Assembly (NCBI GenBank): GCA_028277515.1
Contig: JANQGC010000197.1
Location: forward strand, 1 to 13,846
Source of the DNA: Anaerolineae bacterium
Lineage (GTDB): Bacteria; Chloroflexota; Anaerolineae; Promineifilales; Promineifilaceae
Direction of reading: 5' to 3'
DNA length: 13,846 nucleotides
The position numbers were made by a program, and so were the translations under genes. The notes beneath the pieces are model-generated. The model ran no database searches and was not told the origin of the DNA. It saw nothing but the letters and a program-made list of their open reading frames with translations. Each line of letters begins with the position of its first letter. Position 1 is the stretch's first letter. Positions 7,240 through 13,846 of this stretch are shown here, in pieces.

Positions 7240-9579
7240 TCATTCTATCCGAATGTTTGTAAGCTCTAAAAAATCGTCGGTGAGCCGGCCGTCTTCAGTC
7301 AAGATTTGCAGCCGATTGAAATTTCCCTGATCATCTTGAGTATAGAGGCCAACCACCAGCGGGTAAAGGCCAGGTGGGGCATTCTCGTCTATGGTTAACG
7401 ATAGAGATAAAGGTTTGATTTCCCCTGGCAACCAGTTGGACGTGCCTTCTGACGGGTTAAGATCATAGCTTGCCCATCGTGTCGTGTCCGGTCCGAGAAC
7501 CTGGGCGAAAATGGTATAATCATTATCTAATGCGTTCTGGGCTTGCCAATAGAGGATTAAATTGATTGTCTCTCCTGCGGATACCAATCTGGGCTGCAAT
7601 TCAAACCCGGATAATTCCATTTCATCTTCAAAATTAACCTGGATGGGATTGGGTGTTGCACCATTCAAAGCGTCAAGTTTGACCTTGGCTATGATCGCTG
7701 AATCATTTCCCTTTGATGTTTCCAGCCTTTCCCCGGTTGAATATTGGTATAGCCCTACGGCCAGATCGAGCTGAGCAGGAGCAATGGCCGTTTTGGGGAC
7801 TTGAAGCTGGTAGGAATTGACCAACGTTTGCCCGGGATCGAGCCAGGAGGTTAATAAAAGCCCCTGGCCGAGATACATATCCCGCTGGGCGATCGGCCGG
7901 TTTAATATGGGATCGACAAGATGAACGAAAACGCTCCAGTCTTCATCCAAGTTTTGGAGCGATTCCCACTCTAAATGCACCCAAAGGGGATCGCCGGGTT
8001 TTAAATCGGAACTTACGCCAGGATCGACTGAGATGTTCTTCAAGCGTAGAGCCTCACCGAAGGTTGTGTTCTGTGGATACAAAACATACGGTCGAGGGGC
8101 GACATATTGTGAAGGTTGGTAATGTGGCCGGATCCAGAGAAAGGGGACTAATGTGGCGGGAATAAAGAAGATGACGGCAATGAGGCCGGTTATCCAGCGC
8201 GCAGGCCGTTGGGGTAACCAGCCAACTAACCCGGTTATGAAGAGAATGCTTAAAGCGGACAGAGCGGTAAAAACCAGCCGTCCCTGTGATGACCAGGTCG
8301 TTGTGGCCCATTGCACCAGGCCATAGACGACGGCCGTTGCGAATAACAAACAGGCGATGAGAGCGAAATTATCGGCCGTGAAACGCAGGGCATGATCAAT
8401 AAAAATTCTAAGCGTAATCTTTTGCTCTCTATTATCCCGAATCCAGCGCCAAATTAAACGAAGGAAAAAATAAGCGAAGCCAACCAGTGAAATTAGCAAT
8501 AAGCCGTTAAAAATGGCATATATCCAACCGGGCATTGGCAAGTTGACTCCCCCAAAAAGCCCCCAATAGGCCATAAGAAAGCCCTGGCGTTCGCCCCACA
8601 ATTGCGCGAGAGACGCTGGGTGACCCCGCTGGCCTAAAACGGCAATAAACGCTGACCAACCCAACCAGTCACCATACAGCTCGATATTACGATAATACCA
8701 CCACCCGGCGATGATTAGAACCGGCAAAATCGCGACTACAAATGGGGGGATGGATTTCAATATTAATCTGAGGAGCCATCCCAGGGTTGAGGAAATTTTG
8801 ATTGAAGAGACATTATCTTGATCTGTGTCATTTTGCCAGGCGGCAACAAAAGCGGTTCCCCAGGCCAGTGGCAGCAAACCGATAGTTCCTTCCTTGGTTA
8901 ACAAACCAAGACCAATGATGCAGCCTAAAATGAGCCAATTAATAAATTTTCCTTTTTTGGAATGACCATCTATGACTATTTTAATCATCATAAATAGTGC
9001 CAGCGAGGCCAGCATGATGGCCAGGTTGTCATTGTTAACCGAACCGCTAATAAAGAGGAACATAGGCAGAAATGCGGTTACGGCCGCGGCTCCTAAGGCG
9101 ATTTCCGGTCGCTTAGGATGAACTTGTCTACCGATTAGAAAAGTCAAGTAAACGGTAACCGCTGCGAGTATCACTGAGAAAAGTCGAACAATGCGTACAG
9201 CAAGCAAGGTTCCTTGCCAGGGATTGGCTAATGGATGATGCACAACCAGGTTGCGATTTCCATCCTGGGTAATTAAACCGTTGTCTACATGGGGGTTTTC
9301 TTGACGCACCTGCGTCATGTCTGAGGTGTCAATCCAGAAGGTTAAACCGGCGCCAAGCCAATAATATAAGGGAGGCTGGCTGGCTTCCTGTCTCCACGGT
9401 CCTGCCAATTCCGGGTCGAAAACCTGTACCGGCAGCGGATTCCCATCAGCCAGGTGCCGAACCATAGGGTAATGCCACAATTCATCTGAGGCCTCGAACG
9501 CAGGTGTCACCAGGGCATAAGTGAATCCCTGGATGACAAACAGGATGAGAATTAGGCTTATCCAATGTTTCTCATTCAT
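7240..9579 (-). CDS. DUF2142-family GT-C-like membrane protein with two C-terminal beta-modules
   Basis: The protein has 779 residues from ATG 9579. An in-frame TTG at 9588 would add three residues. After a first membrane helix (about 7-24) comes SDELWHY (31-37), an acidic motif at the start of the first outer loop as in GT-C glycosyltransferases, followed by about ten more membrane segments up to about residue 480. The C-terminal 270 residues are soluble and form two successive beta-rich modules. The first (about 506-647) contains WSVFVHLVDPILNRPIAQRD and LDLAVGLYQYSTG. The second (about 648-779) contains YTIFAQVLGPDTTRWASYD and PPGLYPLVVGLYTQDDQG. The N-terminal domain probably adds a sugar from a polyprenyl-phosphate donor outside the membrane, and the modules may bind glycan or the cell surface. 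Neither role is demonstrated. It sits 53 bp after the dehydrogenase gene in the same block. A weak GGAA precedes the ATG. Confidence 0.83.
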   Translation of the reverse strand: MNEKHWISLILILFVIQGFTYALVTPAFEASDELWHYPMVRHLADGNPLPVQVFDPELAGPWRQEASQPPLYYWLGAGLTFWIDTSDMTQVRQENPHVDNGLITQDGNRNLVVHHPLANPWQGTLLAVRIVRLFSVILAAVTVYLTFLIGRQVHPKRPEIALGAAAVTAFLPMFLFISGSVNNDNLAIMLASLALFMMIKIVIDGHSKKGKFINWLILGCIIGLGLLTKEGTIGLLPLAWGTAFVAAWQNDTDQDNVSSIKISSTLGWLLRLILKSIPPFVVAILPVLIIAGWWYYRNIELYGDWLGWSAFIAVLGQRGHPASLAQLWGERQGFLMAYWGLFGGVNLPMPGWIYAIFNGLLLISLVGFAYFFLRLIWRWIRDNREQKITLRIFIDHALRFTADNFALIACLLFATAVVYGLVQWATTTWSSQGRLVFTALSALSILFITGLVGWLPQRPARWITGLIAVIFFIPATLVPFLWIRPHYQPSQYVAPRPYVLYPQNTTFGEALRLKNISVDPGVSSDLKPGDPLWVHLEWESLQNLDEDWSVFVHLVDPILNRPIAQRDMYLGQGLLLTSWLDPGQTLVNSYQLQVPKTAIAPAQLDLAVGLYQYSTGERLETSKGNDSAIIAKVKLDALNGATPNPIQVNFEDEMELSGFELQPRLVSAGETINLILYWQAQNALDNDYTIFAQVLGPDTTRWASYDLNPSEGTSNWLPGEIKPLSLSLTIDENAPPGLYPLVVGLYTQDDQGNFNRLQILTEDGRLTDDFLELTNIRIE

Positions 9580-9632
9580 TGGTTCCAATCAGAACGTACA
9601 ATATTAAGTCGGTTTGCACTTTGAATATTTAC

Positions 9633-10907
9633 TTAACGGGTGGCTTGATACTCCGCTCTTGTCAACTGGAATATGGCATTATAGTTAATGCTGCCGAAGA
9701 ACAACTCGCCGTCCGAGCGTTCACCAATTGAACTCCAATTTTGGGAAAATCCAGTCCACCTCTGATAACGCCATCCATTTTGCCCATCAGAGGCGAGAGA
9801 CCATATACTGCCGGCGCAAAGATCGGCGAAAATATATTTCCCTTTCAGTTCGGGTATTTGGCTGCCGTGGTAGACAAAGCCACCGGTGACGGAACAATGA
9901 TGGATATCCTGTTCATGGGCGTAGGTAAAAATAGGCATTGTATAATCCATTTCCGGGTCGCAAACGTCCTCAACGAAAAATTCTTCGCCTTCATAACACG
10001 GCCACCCAAAATTTTGACCACCCCCACTGCCGGCTGGAATGAGATCGATTTCTTCCCAATTGGCATCGCCAACATCGGCGATGTACATATCACCGGTTTC
10101 CCGGTCAAAACTAAATCGCCACGGATTACGCAGACCATATGCCCAAATCTCACCCAATGCATCGGGATTGTCAACGAAAGGATTATCTGATGGAATTGAA
10201 TAAGGCGACCATTGATCGACATCAATTCGCAAAATTTTACCATGAAGGCTTTGTAAAGATTGTGAAAATCCGGCCTCATCGAAAGGGGTCCCCCCATCTC
10301 CGGTGGCAATGTATAAAAAACCATCATCGGGACCAAATGCTAATGCACCCCCTTGATGAATATCTCTCGGTTCTTCTAATCTGAGCAAGTTTTGTTCGCT
10401 TTGGTGATCGGCCGTTCCTGTTTCTGAAACTGTAAAGCGGGAGACGCCTGAAAATAATTGCCCGTCTATCATCTGGTTGTAATAAGCGTAAATGTAGCCG
10501 TTTGCGGCGTAATCTGGATGGACCGCTAACCCTAATAAACCAGTTTCAAAGGCTGAAGAATATACTCTATCACGGATGTCGAGCAGCAGTTGTTCTTCAA
10601 TCTCGCCCGTGGGGTTCACAATTAGAATCCGACCTTCCTTGATGGCGACAAAAAGCCTACCGTCACCAGGATCGACGATGTCTGTCACCTCAAAAGGGCT
10701 GGATATATCGGTGGCGAATGGTGTGACCCCAGGTTTAAATGGTGTTTTTACCATTGGGAAATAAATTGATTCCGGTTGTTCGGCCTCAGCCGATATTTGA
10801 GCGGGTTGAAGGGTGAACAAATAGCCGGTAAAGAGTAGAAATGCAATCAACAAAAAAGTTAACACAGTTGCTTTTTTCATAGTTGTAAGCAATCTCCTGC
10901 GGTTCAT
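9633..10907 (-). CDS. secreted PQQ-type glucose/sorbosone dehydrogenase family protein (six-bladed beta-propeller)
   Basis: This 424-residue protein has a basic N-terminus and one hydrophobic helix (about residues 14-32), so it is exported or membrane-anchored. Landmarks of the GSDH family appear in order: GLLGLAVHPDYAANG (123-137), HQGGALAFGPDDG (184-196) with His184 where soluble glucose dehydrogenase has its catalytic base, GDGG (203-206), HGKILRID (222-229), GLRNPWRFSFD (258-268) and NFGWPCYEG (299-307). C304, C316, C338 and C364 could form disulfides. Family members oxidise sugars with PQQ, but many have no proven activity and some bind ligands only. The ATG at 10907 overlaps the stop of the GT4 gene (ATGA), which suggests coupling. 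An in-frame ATG at 10880 has AGGAGA 12 nt upstream and gives a more usual signal peptide (MKKATVLTFLL). An extracellular oxidoreductase in a glycan operon could modify the product, but this is inference. Confidence 0.85.
   Translation of the reverse strand: MNRRRLLTTMKKATVLTFLLIAFLLFTGYLFTLQPAQISAEAEQPESIYFPMVKTPFKPGVTPFATDISSPFEVTDIVDPGDGRLFVAIKEGRILIVNPTGEIEEQLLLDIRDRVYSSAFETGLLGLAVHPDYAANGYIYAYYNQMIDGQLFSGVSRFTVSETGTADHQSEQNLLRLEEPRDIHQGGALAFGPDDGFLYIATGDGGTPFDEAGFSQSLQSLHGKILRIDVDQWSPYSIPSDNPFVDNPDALGEIWAYGLRNPWRFSFDRETGDMYIADVGDANWEEIDLIPAGSGGGQNFGWPCYEGEEFFVEDVCDPEMDYTMPIFTYAHEQDIHHCSVTGGFVYHGSQIPELKGKYIFADLCAGSIWSLASDGQNGWRYQRWTGFSQNWSSIGERSDGELFFGSINYNAIFQLTRAEYQATR
10893..10898 (-). 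promoter_or_regulatory. Shine-Dalgarno AGGAGA, possible alternative start at 10880
   Basis: On the minus strand AGGAGA lies 12 nt before the in-frame ATG at 10880 of the dehydrogenase gene. The spacing is long. The ATG at 10907 has no such element but overlaps the upstream stop codon. The sequence does not settle which start is used. Confidence 0.3.
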
Positions 10908-12079
10908 AAAATTTCAAAAAAAGTCGCCGTTTGTTCGGCAATTTTGTCCCATGTGAATAATGACGCCGTCTGGGCAGCAGTTTGTCCCAATATTTGGCGT
11001 AGATGATCATCCTCTGCTAGCCGTTTAATAGCCAAGGTCAGGGATTCCTTATCTTCTCTGGGTACAAGCCAAACATTTTTTTGGTGGATCAAATCCGGTC
11101 CGGCCCGGTCTGGTCTGGTGGTCAGCAATGGACGGCCGTGAGCCAGCACGGCCATTAACGTTCCTCTCCGCAGCGTAGCGCCGTCACGATAGGGCATCAC
11201 CAACAAATCTGCCGCGTGTAAATGAGCAGATACGCGCGTTTCCGATAAAAACCCGGTCCAATGCACGCGATCGGATAGATTGCGTTCCTCAACTAAGCCT
11301 TTCATTTGTTGTAAATATGCTTTATTCGTAGGGTCACTCGCCCCTGTTTGCCCACCTATAAATACAAGGTGAAAGCGGGAGTTTAAACGGCTCAACGCAT
11401 TTAGCAAAATATCCGCACCCTTGCTCTCATTCAAAAAACCAAAATAACCGAGCAAAAAGTCATCTTTTTCAAGCCCCAGCTTTTGGCGAACTTCTGAAAT
11501 TTCAATATGGTTTGGCGTATAAGATTCGATATTACTGCCAATTGGAATGTGGGCGATGGGAGATGACAACTGGGATTTTAAAGTTTCATAGTCTTCAAGA
11601 TTGGTGGCAATGACACCATTTGCTTTTCTGGCCATGAAGTTAACCGCTGCCTGGCGTAGCTTGCCTGCCTTAGGGAACAAGTAAGGTGCTCGTAGATCGT
11701 GAAACGTGACGACATTCTTGACCATGCCCTTCAGACGCCAGGGCAGTATATTGACCGCCGCGCTGTTCATGTTATAAGCGGCGGCCTGGTATTGGATATT
11801 GACGATGTCTAACTCGGTCCGCAAAATGATATCGACGATAGTTGCAATCGAAGGCCAACGCCACCGTTCAATACGGGGATGCAACTGGGCGAACTGGAGA
11901 TCAACGGGTTCATGACGATTACGGAAGGAGCGGTCGGCCGACTCCGGTCTTGTCTTGCGGCTGGAGATGACATGAACCTCATGTTCCAGGTTATAAAGCG
12001 CCCGTGCCAACTCTTGGGTAAAAGCGCCAACGCCTCCTTCAAGGGGCGGAAATTCACCGGTGATTAAGCCTATTTTCAT
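10904..12079 (-). CDS. GT4 family glycosyltransferase (GT-B fold)
   Basis: This 391-residue cytoplasmic protein has the two Rossmann domains of GT-B enzymes. The N-terminal domain starts with MKIGLITGEFPPLEGGVG (1-18), the glycine-rich acceptor-side loop of GT4 enzymes, and contains HDLRAPYLFP (127-136). The C-terminal nucleotide-sugar domain starts near LLGYFGFLNESKGADILLNAL (209-229), with DRVHWTGFLSE (270-280) and the donor-site stretch MPYRDGATLRRGTLMAVLAHG (295-315). The classical E-x7-E pair of the donor site is not present, and by alignment to the usual pattern these positions are Thr302 and Ala310. Donor and acceptor sugars are unknown. The ATG at 12079 lies 3 bp after the stop of the GT2 gene, and the 3' end overlaps the dehydrogenase start by 4 bp. 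The GT-B/GT4 call is secure, the catalytic specificity is not. Confidence 0.9.
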   Translation of the reverse strand: MKIGLITGEFPPLEGGVGAFTQELARALYNLEHEVHVISSRKTRPESADRSFRNRHEPVDLQFAQLHPRIERWRWPSIATIVDIILRTELDIVNIQYQAAAYNMNSAAVNILPWRLKGMVKNVVTFHDLRAPYLFPKAGKLRQAAVNFMARKANGVIATNLEDYETLKSQLSSPIAHIPIGSNIESYTPNHIEISEVRQKLGLEKDDFLLGYFGFLNESKGADILLNALSRLNSRFHLVFIGGQTGASDPTNKAYLQQMKGLVEERNLSDRVHWTGFLSETRVSAHLHAADLLVMPYRDGATLRRGTLMAVLAHGRPLLTTRPDRAGPDLIHQKNVWLVPREDKESLTLAIKRLAEDDHLRQILGQTAAQTASLFTWDKIAEQTATFFEIL

Positions 12080-12082
12080 AAC

Positions 12083-13039
12083 TCAATACCCCGCGGGACG
12101 CAGGCCGGAACGAATCACCTGCCAGTAGGCGTGCATCCGCTGCAGGCGTAAGGGGCGTTTATGGCCCAACAATCCCTTGAGCGCCTCAAGACCAAACTGC
12201 CAGATATAATTTATGAGTAAAAATATGCGTAGAATGAGTGCAACTAAACGGCCGTCAAATTTACGAAAATATCTCAATTTAGCCCTCTGAAAATTGATGT
12301 GCCGGGCAGTCACCGCTTGCTCGCTGCTCTTGCCGATGTAATGGACGATCTTTGCCGGTGGAAAATAGACGATTCGCCAGCCAGCCTCTTTTATTCTCCG
12401 GCACCAATCTAACTCCTCTGAATACATAAAATAATCTTCATCTAAAAGCCCTACATGTTTGATGACTCGCCGGGGAACCATCAGACAGGCACCGGTCACC
12501 CAATCGACATCGGTAATCTCATCCAAGGGTAAATCTTGAACATAATATCGCCTTTTAATGCGCGCCGGAGCATAGGGTTCCAACCAGGTGCTTTCAAAAA
12601 TCGCTGTCCAGAAAGTGGGGAAGCGCCGGCGGGAAGACTGGATGGTTTGATCTGGATTGAGCAGCTGCGCGCCGAGACCGCCCACATCAATATTACTATC
12701 AAGATAAGTCACCATTTGAAATAAGGCATCATCTAATACGATGGTGTCCGGGTTCAACAGTAGAATATGACGACCCTGGGCTTGTTGGATGCCGAGATTA
12801 TTTCCCTTTGGGAATCCCAGGTTTTCTGACCGGATGATCAGCTTAACCCAGGGAAACTCGTTTTTAACCATTTGCGGGCTGCCATCGGTCGATCCCCCAT
12901 CAACCACAATCATTTCCAGGTTCAAACTCCCTTGCCCATGCTCCACAGAGTTAAGGCAGTCACGAAGCAAGTTACATACATTCCAACTGACGGTAACGAT
13001 TGACAAATCTACAGGTGATGTTGTTTCCGGGGCATCCAT
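12083..13039 (-). CDS. GT2 family glycosyltransferase, rhamnosyltransferase-like (GT-A fold)
   Basis: This 318-residue protein begins with a canonical GT2 core: DLSIVTVSWNVCNLL (11-25), VVDGGSTDGS (45-54), NLGFPKGNNLGI (73-84) and LLNPDT (94-99), where NPD stands for the metal-binding DxD as in many rhamnosyltransferase-like members. Further on are TGACLMVPRRVI (182-193), and LDEDYFMYSEELDWCRRIKEAG (199-220) with acidic residues in the place of the catalytic base. A hydrophobic C-terminal stretch (about 265-288) may associate with the membrane. The family transfers sugars from nucleotide donors to growing surface glycans. The rhamnose specificity suggested by similarity to WcaE/RfbF-like proteins is not proven. 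The ATG at 13039 follows a GAGA element about 6 nt upstream and lies 7 bp after the TatD stop, so it is probably co-transcribed with TatD. Confidence 0.9.
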   Translation of the reverse strand: MDAPETTSPVDLSIVTVSWNVCNLLRDCLNSVEHGQGSLNLEMIVVDGGSTDGSPQMVKNEFPWVKLIIRSENLGFPKGNNLGIQQAQGRHILLLNPDTIVLDDALFQMVTYLDSNIDVGGLGAQLLNPDQTIQSSRRRFPTFWTAIFESTWLEPYAPARIKRRYYVQDLPLDEITDVDWVTGACLMVPRRVIKHVGLLDEDYFMYSEELDWCRRIKEAGWRIVYFPPAKIVHYIGKSSEQAVTARHINFQRAKLRYFRKFDGRLVALILRIFLLINYIWQFGLEALKGLLGHKRPLRLQRMHAYWQVIRSGLRPAGY

Positions 13040-13046
13040 TTAATCT

Positions 13047-13826
13047 CTATAGCAGTTGTTGTCCAAAGAGCCGCACAGCATTTGCACTGCTTCTTTGGGC
13101 AAATGTTTCGAGATCTATATTGTGCAGTTCAGCAAGCCGTTGAGCGATATAGATGACGTAAGCCGGCTCATTGCGTTTGCCGCGCCGAGGCTGGGGAGCC
13201 AAAAAGGGGGCATCCGTTTCGACCAGGATGCGATCCAAGGGAACTTGGGAGGCAATTTGGCGCAAGTCGTCCGCCTTTTTAAAGGTGACCGGTCCGGTAA
13301 AACCCAGGTAGTAGCCCATCTCCAGGGCTGCCTTGGCCGTTTGCCGGCCGGCAGAGAAGGAATGCAGTACACCAGGATTATCTCGGCCGAAAAGAGGTGA
13401 TTCTCGCAGCAATTGTATGACGTCGGCGCTTGACTCCCTGTTATGAATGATGACCGGTAAATCCAGCTCGGCAGCGAGAGCCAGTTGGTGAGATAAGGCG
13501 CGATGCTGCACGTCTTTAGGAGACCGGTCCCAATAATAGTCAAGCCCTATTTCGCCAATGGCTACCACTTTGGGGTGATTGGTGAACGCTCGAATCTTTT
13601 CAATCCAGCTATCTTGCCATGCAGCAGAAGAATTGGGGTGGACGCCAACGGCAGCAAATACTCCCTCGTATTTTTCGCAAAGGCGTAGCACAGAGGAGCA
13701 GTTGTTTAAGTCCAAGGCGGGAACGATGATGCGTTCAACGCCGGATGCGGCCGCCCGAGCAACAACTTGATCCCGATCTTCAGCAAAGCGGTCAAAATCG
13801 AGATGACAATGGGTGTCGATTAACAT
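13047..13826 (-). CDS. tatD: TatD family metal-dependent hydrolase (3'-5' DNase-type)
   Basis: This 259-residue protein matches the usual TatD length of about 260. All the metal ligands expected of the amidohydrolase-like TIM barrel are present: H6 and H8 in DTHCHLD, E92 in GEIGLDYYWD, H128 in VIIHNRE, H155 in LHSFSAG and D205 in ETDAPFLAP. TatD proteins are Mg-dependent nucleases implicated in DNA repair and RNA/DNA turnover, and despite the name are not part of the Tat export machinery. The ATG at 13826 gives the standard MLIDTHCHLD start. The frame stays open to the right edge with no nearby better start, so the sequence does not show whether an upstream gene overlaps. It is the first visible gene of the minus block, 7 bp from the GT2 gene. 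Its role is probably unrelated to glycan synthesis. The paralogue YcfH/YjjV group cannot be told apart here. Confidence 0.95.
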   Translation of the reverse strand: MLIDTHCHLDFDRFAEDRDQVVARAAASGVERIIVPALDLNNCSSVLRLCEKYEGVFAAVGVHPNSSAAWQDSWIEKIRAFTNHPKVVAIGEIGLDYYWDRSPKDVQHRALSHQLALAAELDLPVIIHNRESSADVIQLLRESPLFGRDNPGVLHSFSAGRQTAKAALEMGYYLGFTGPVTFKKADDLRQIASQVPLDRILVETDAPFLAPQPRRGKRNEPAYVIYIAQRLAELHNIDLETFAQRSSANAVRLFGQQLL

Positions 13827-13846
13827 GGTTGGTAATGGCGTCAGAG

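Noticed and set aside
9580..9632. Promoter in the gap between the dehydrogenase and DUF2142 genes.
   Set aside because: The AT-rich stretch has a TAATAT-like element, but the only possible -35-like hexamer is about 13 nt away, too close for a standard promoter.
9741..10336. Long open frames on the strand opposite the dehydrogenase gene and in an alternate frame of it (149 and 163 codons).
   Set aside because: They have no recognisable domains or ribosome-binding sites, and they mirror a gene whose family motifs are intact in the chosen frame.
1..13846. CRISPR arrays, tRNA/rRNA genes, insertion sequences or phage genes.
   Set aside because: No regularly spaced repeats, tRNA-like cloverleaf sequence, transposase motifs or phage proteins were seen, and coding density leaves no space for them.
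13827..13846. Extension of the TatD gene upstream of ATG 13826.
   Set aside because: The frame is open to the edge, but MLIDTHCHLD is the standard TatD N-terminus and a longer form is not needed.

Overview
The window reads as a surface-glycan (exopolysaccharide or glycolipid) biosynthesis locus from a bacterium of roughly 50% GC (estimated by eye). The mix of genes suggests a member of the Chloroflexota (Anaerolineae, Caldilineae or Ardenticatenia-like): DUF2142-type membrane proteins carrying extracytoplasmic beta-modules, a polyprenol-phosphate-sugar-type GT2 enzyme, and a TatD gene next to glycosyltransferases. That placement is an inference from protein style. There is no rRNA or other marker gene.

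Layout. Two convergent gene blocks fill the window almost completely. The plus-strand block (1-5723) holds the 3' part of a GT2 gene, a SAM-dependent methyltransferase, a polytopic DUF2142/GT-C-like membrane protein, a membrane-anchored multi-domain beta-sandwich protein that probably starts at ATT, and a Wzx/MOP-type flippase starting at TTG. The minus-strand block, read from right to left, holds a TatD-family hydrolase (13826-13047), a rhamnosyltransferase-like GT2, a GT4 glycosyltransferase, a secreted glucose/sorbosone dehydrogenase-type beta-propeller, a second DUF2142-type protein with two fused beta-modules, and a Wzy/WaaL-type O-antigen ligase/polymerase. The two blocks meet tail to tail and overlap by 22 bp at 5702-5723. 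Gaps within blocks are short (4-bp overlaps up to 83 bp), so there are probably only two transcription units. Both promoters probably lie outside the window.

How the genes may work together. The cytoplasmic GT2 and GT4 enzymes and the methyltransferase would build or decorate a lipid-linked glycan. The flippase would move it across the membrane, the DUF2142 (GT-C-like) proteins would add sugars from polyprenyl-phosphate donors on the outer face, and the Wzy/WaaL-like protein would polymerise or ligate it. The beta-module proteins and the sugar dehydrogenase-like protein would act outside the cell. TatD is probably a housekeeping passenger at the front of the minus block.

No RNA genes, CRISPR arrays, insertion sequences or phage genes were seen, and no gene-free stretch exceeds 100 bp. 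The most unusual non-gene signal is the palindrome CGGCCG. I counted 27 copies by eye, against about 3-4 expected for random 50% GC sequence, spread over nearly every gene, both blocks and all three codon phases.
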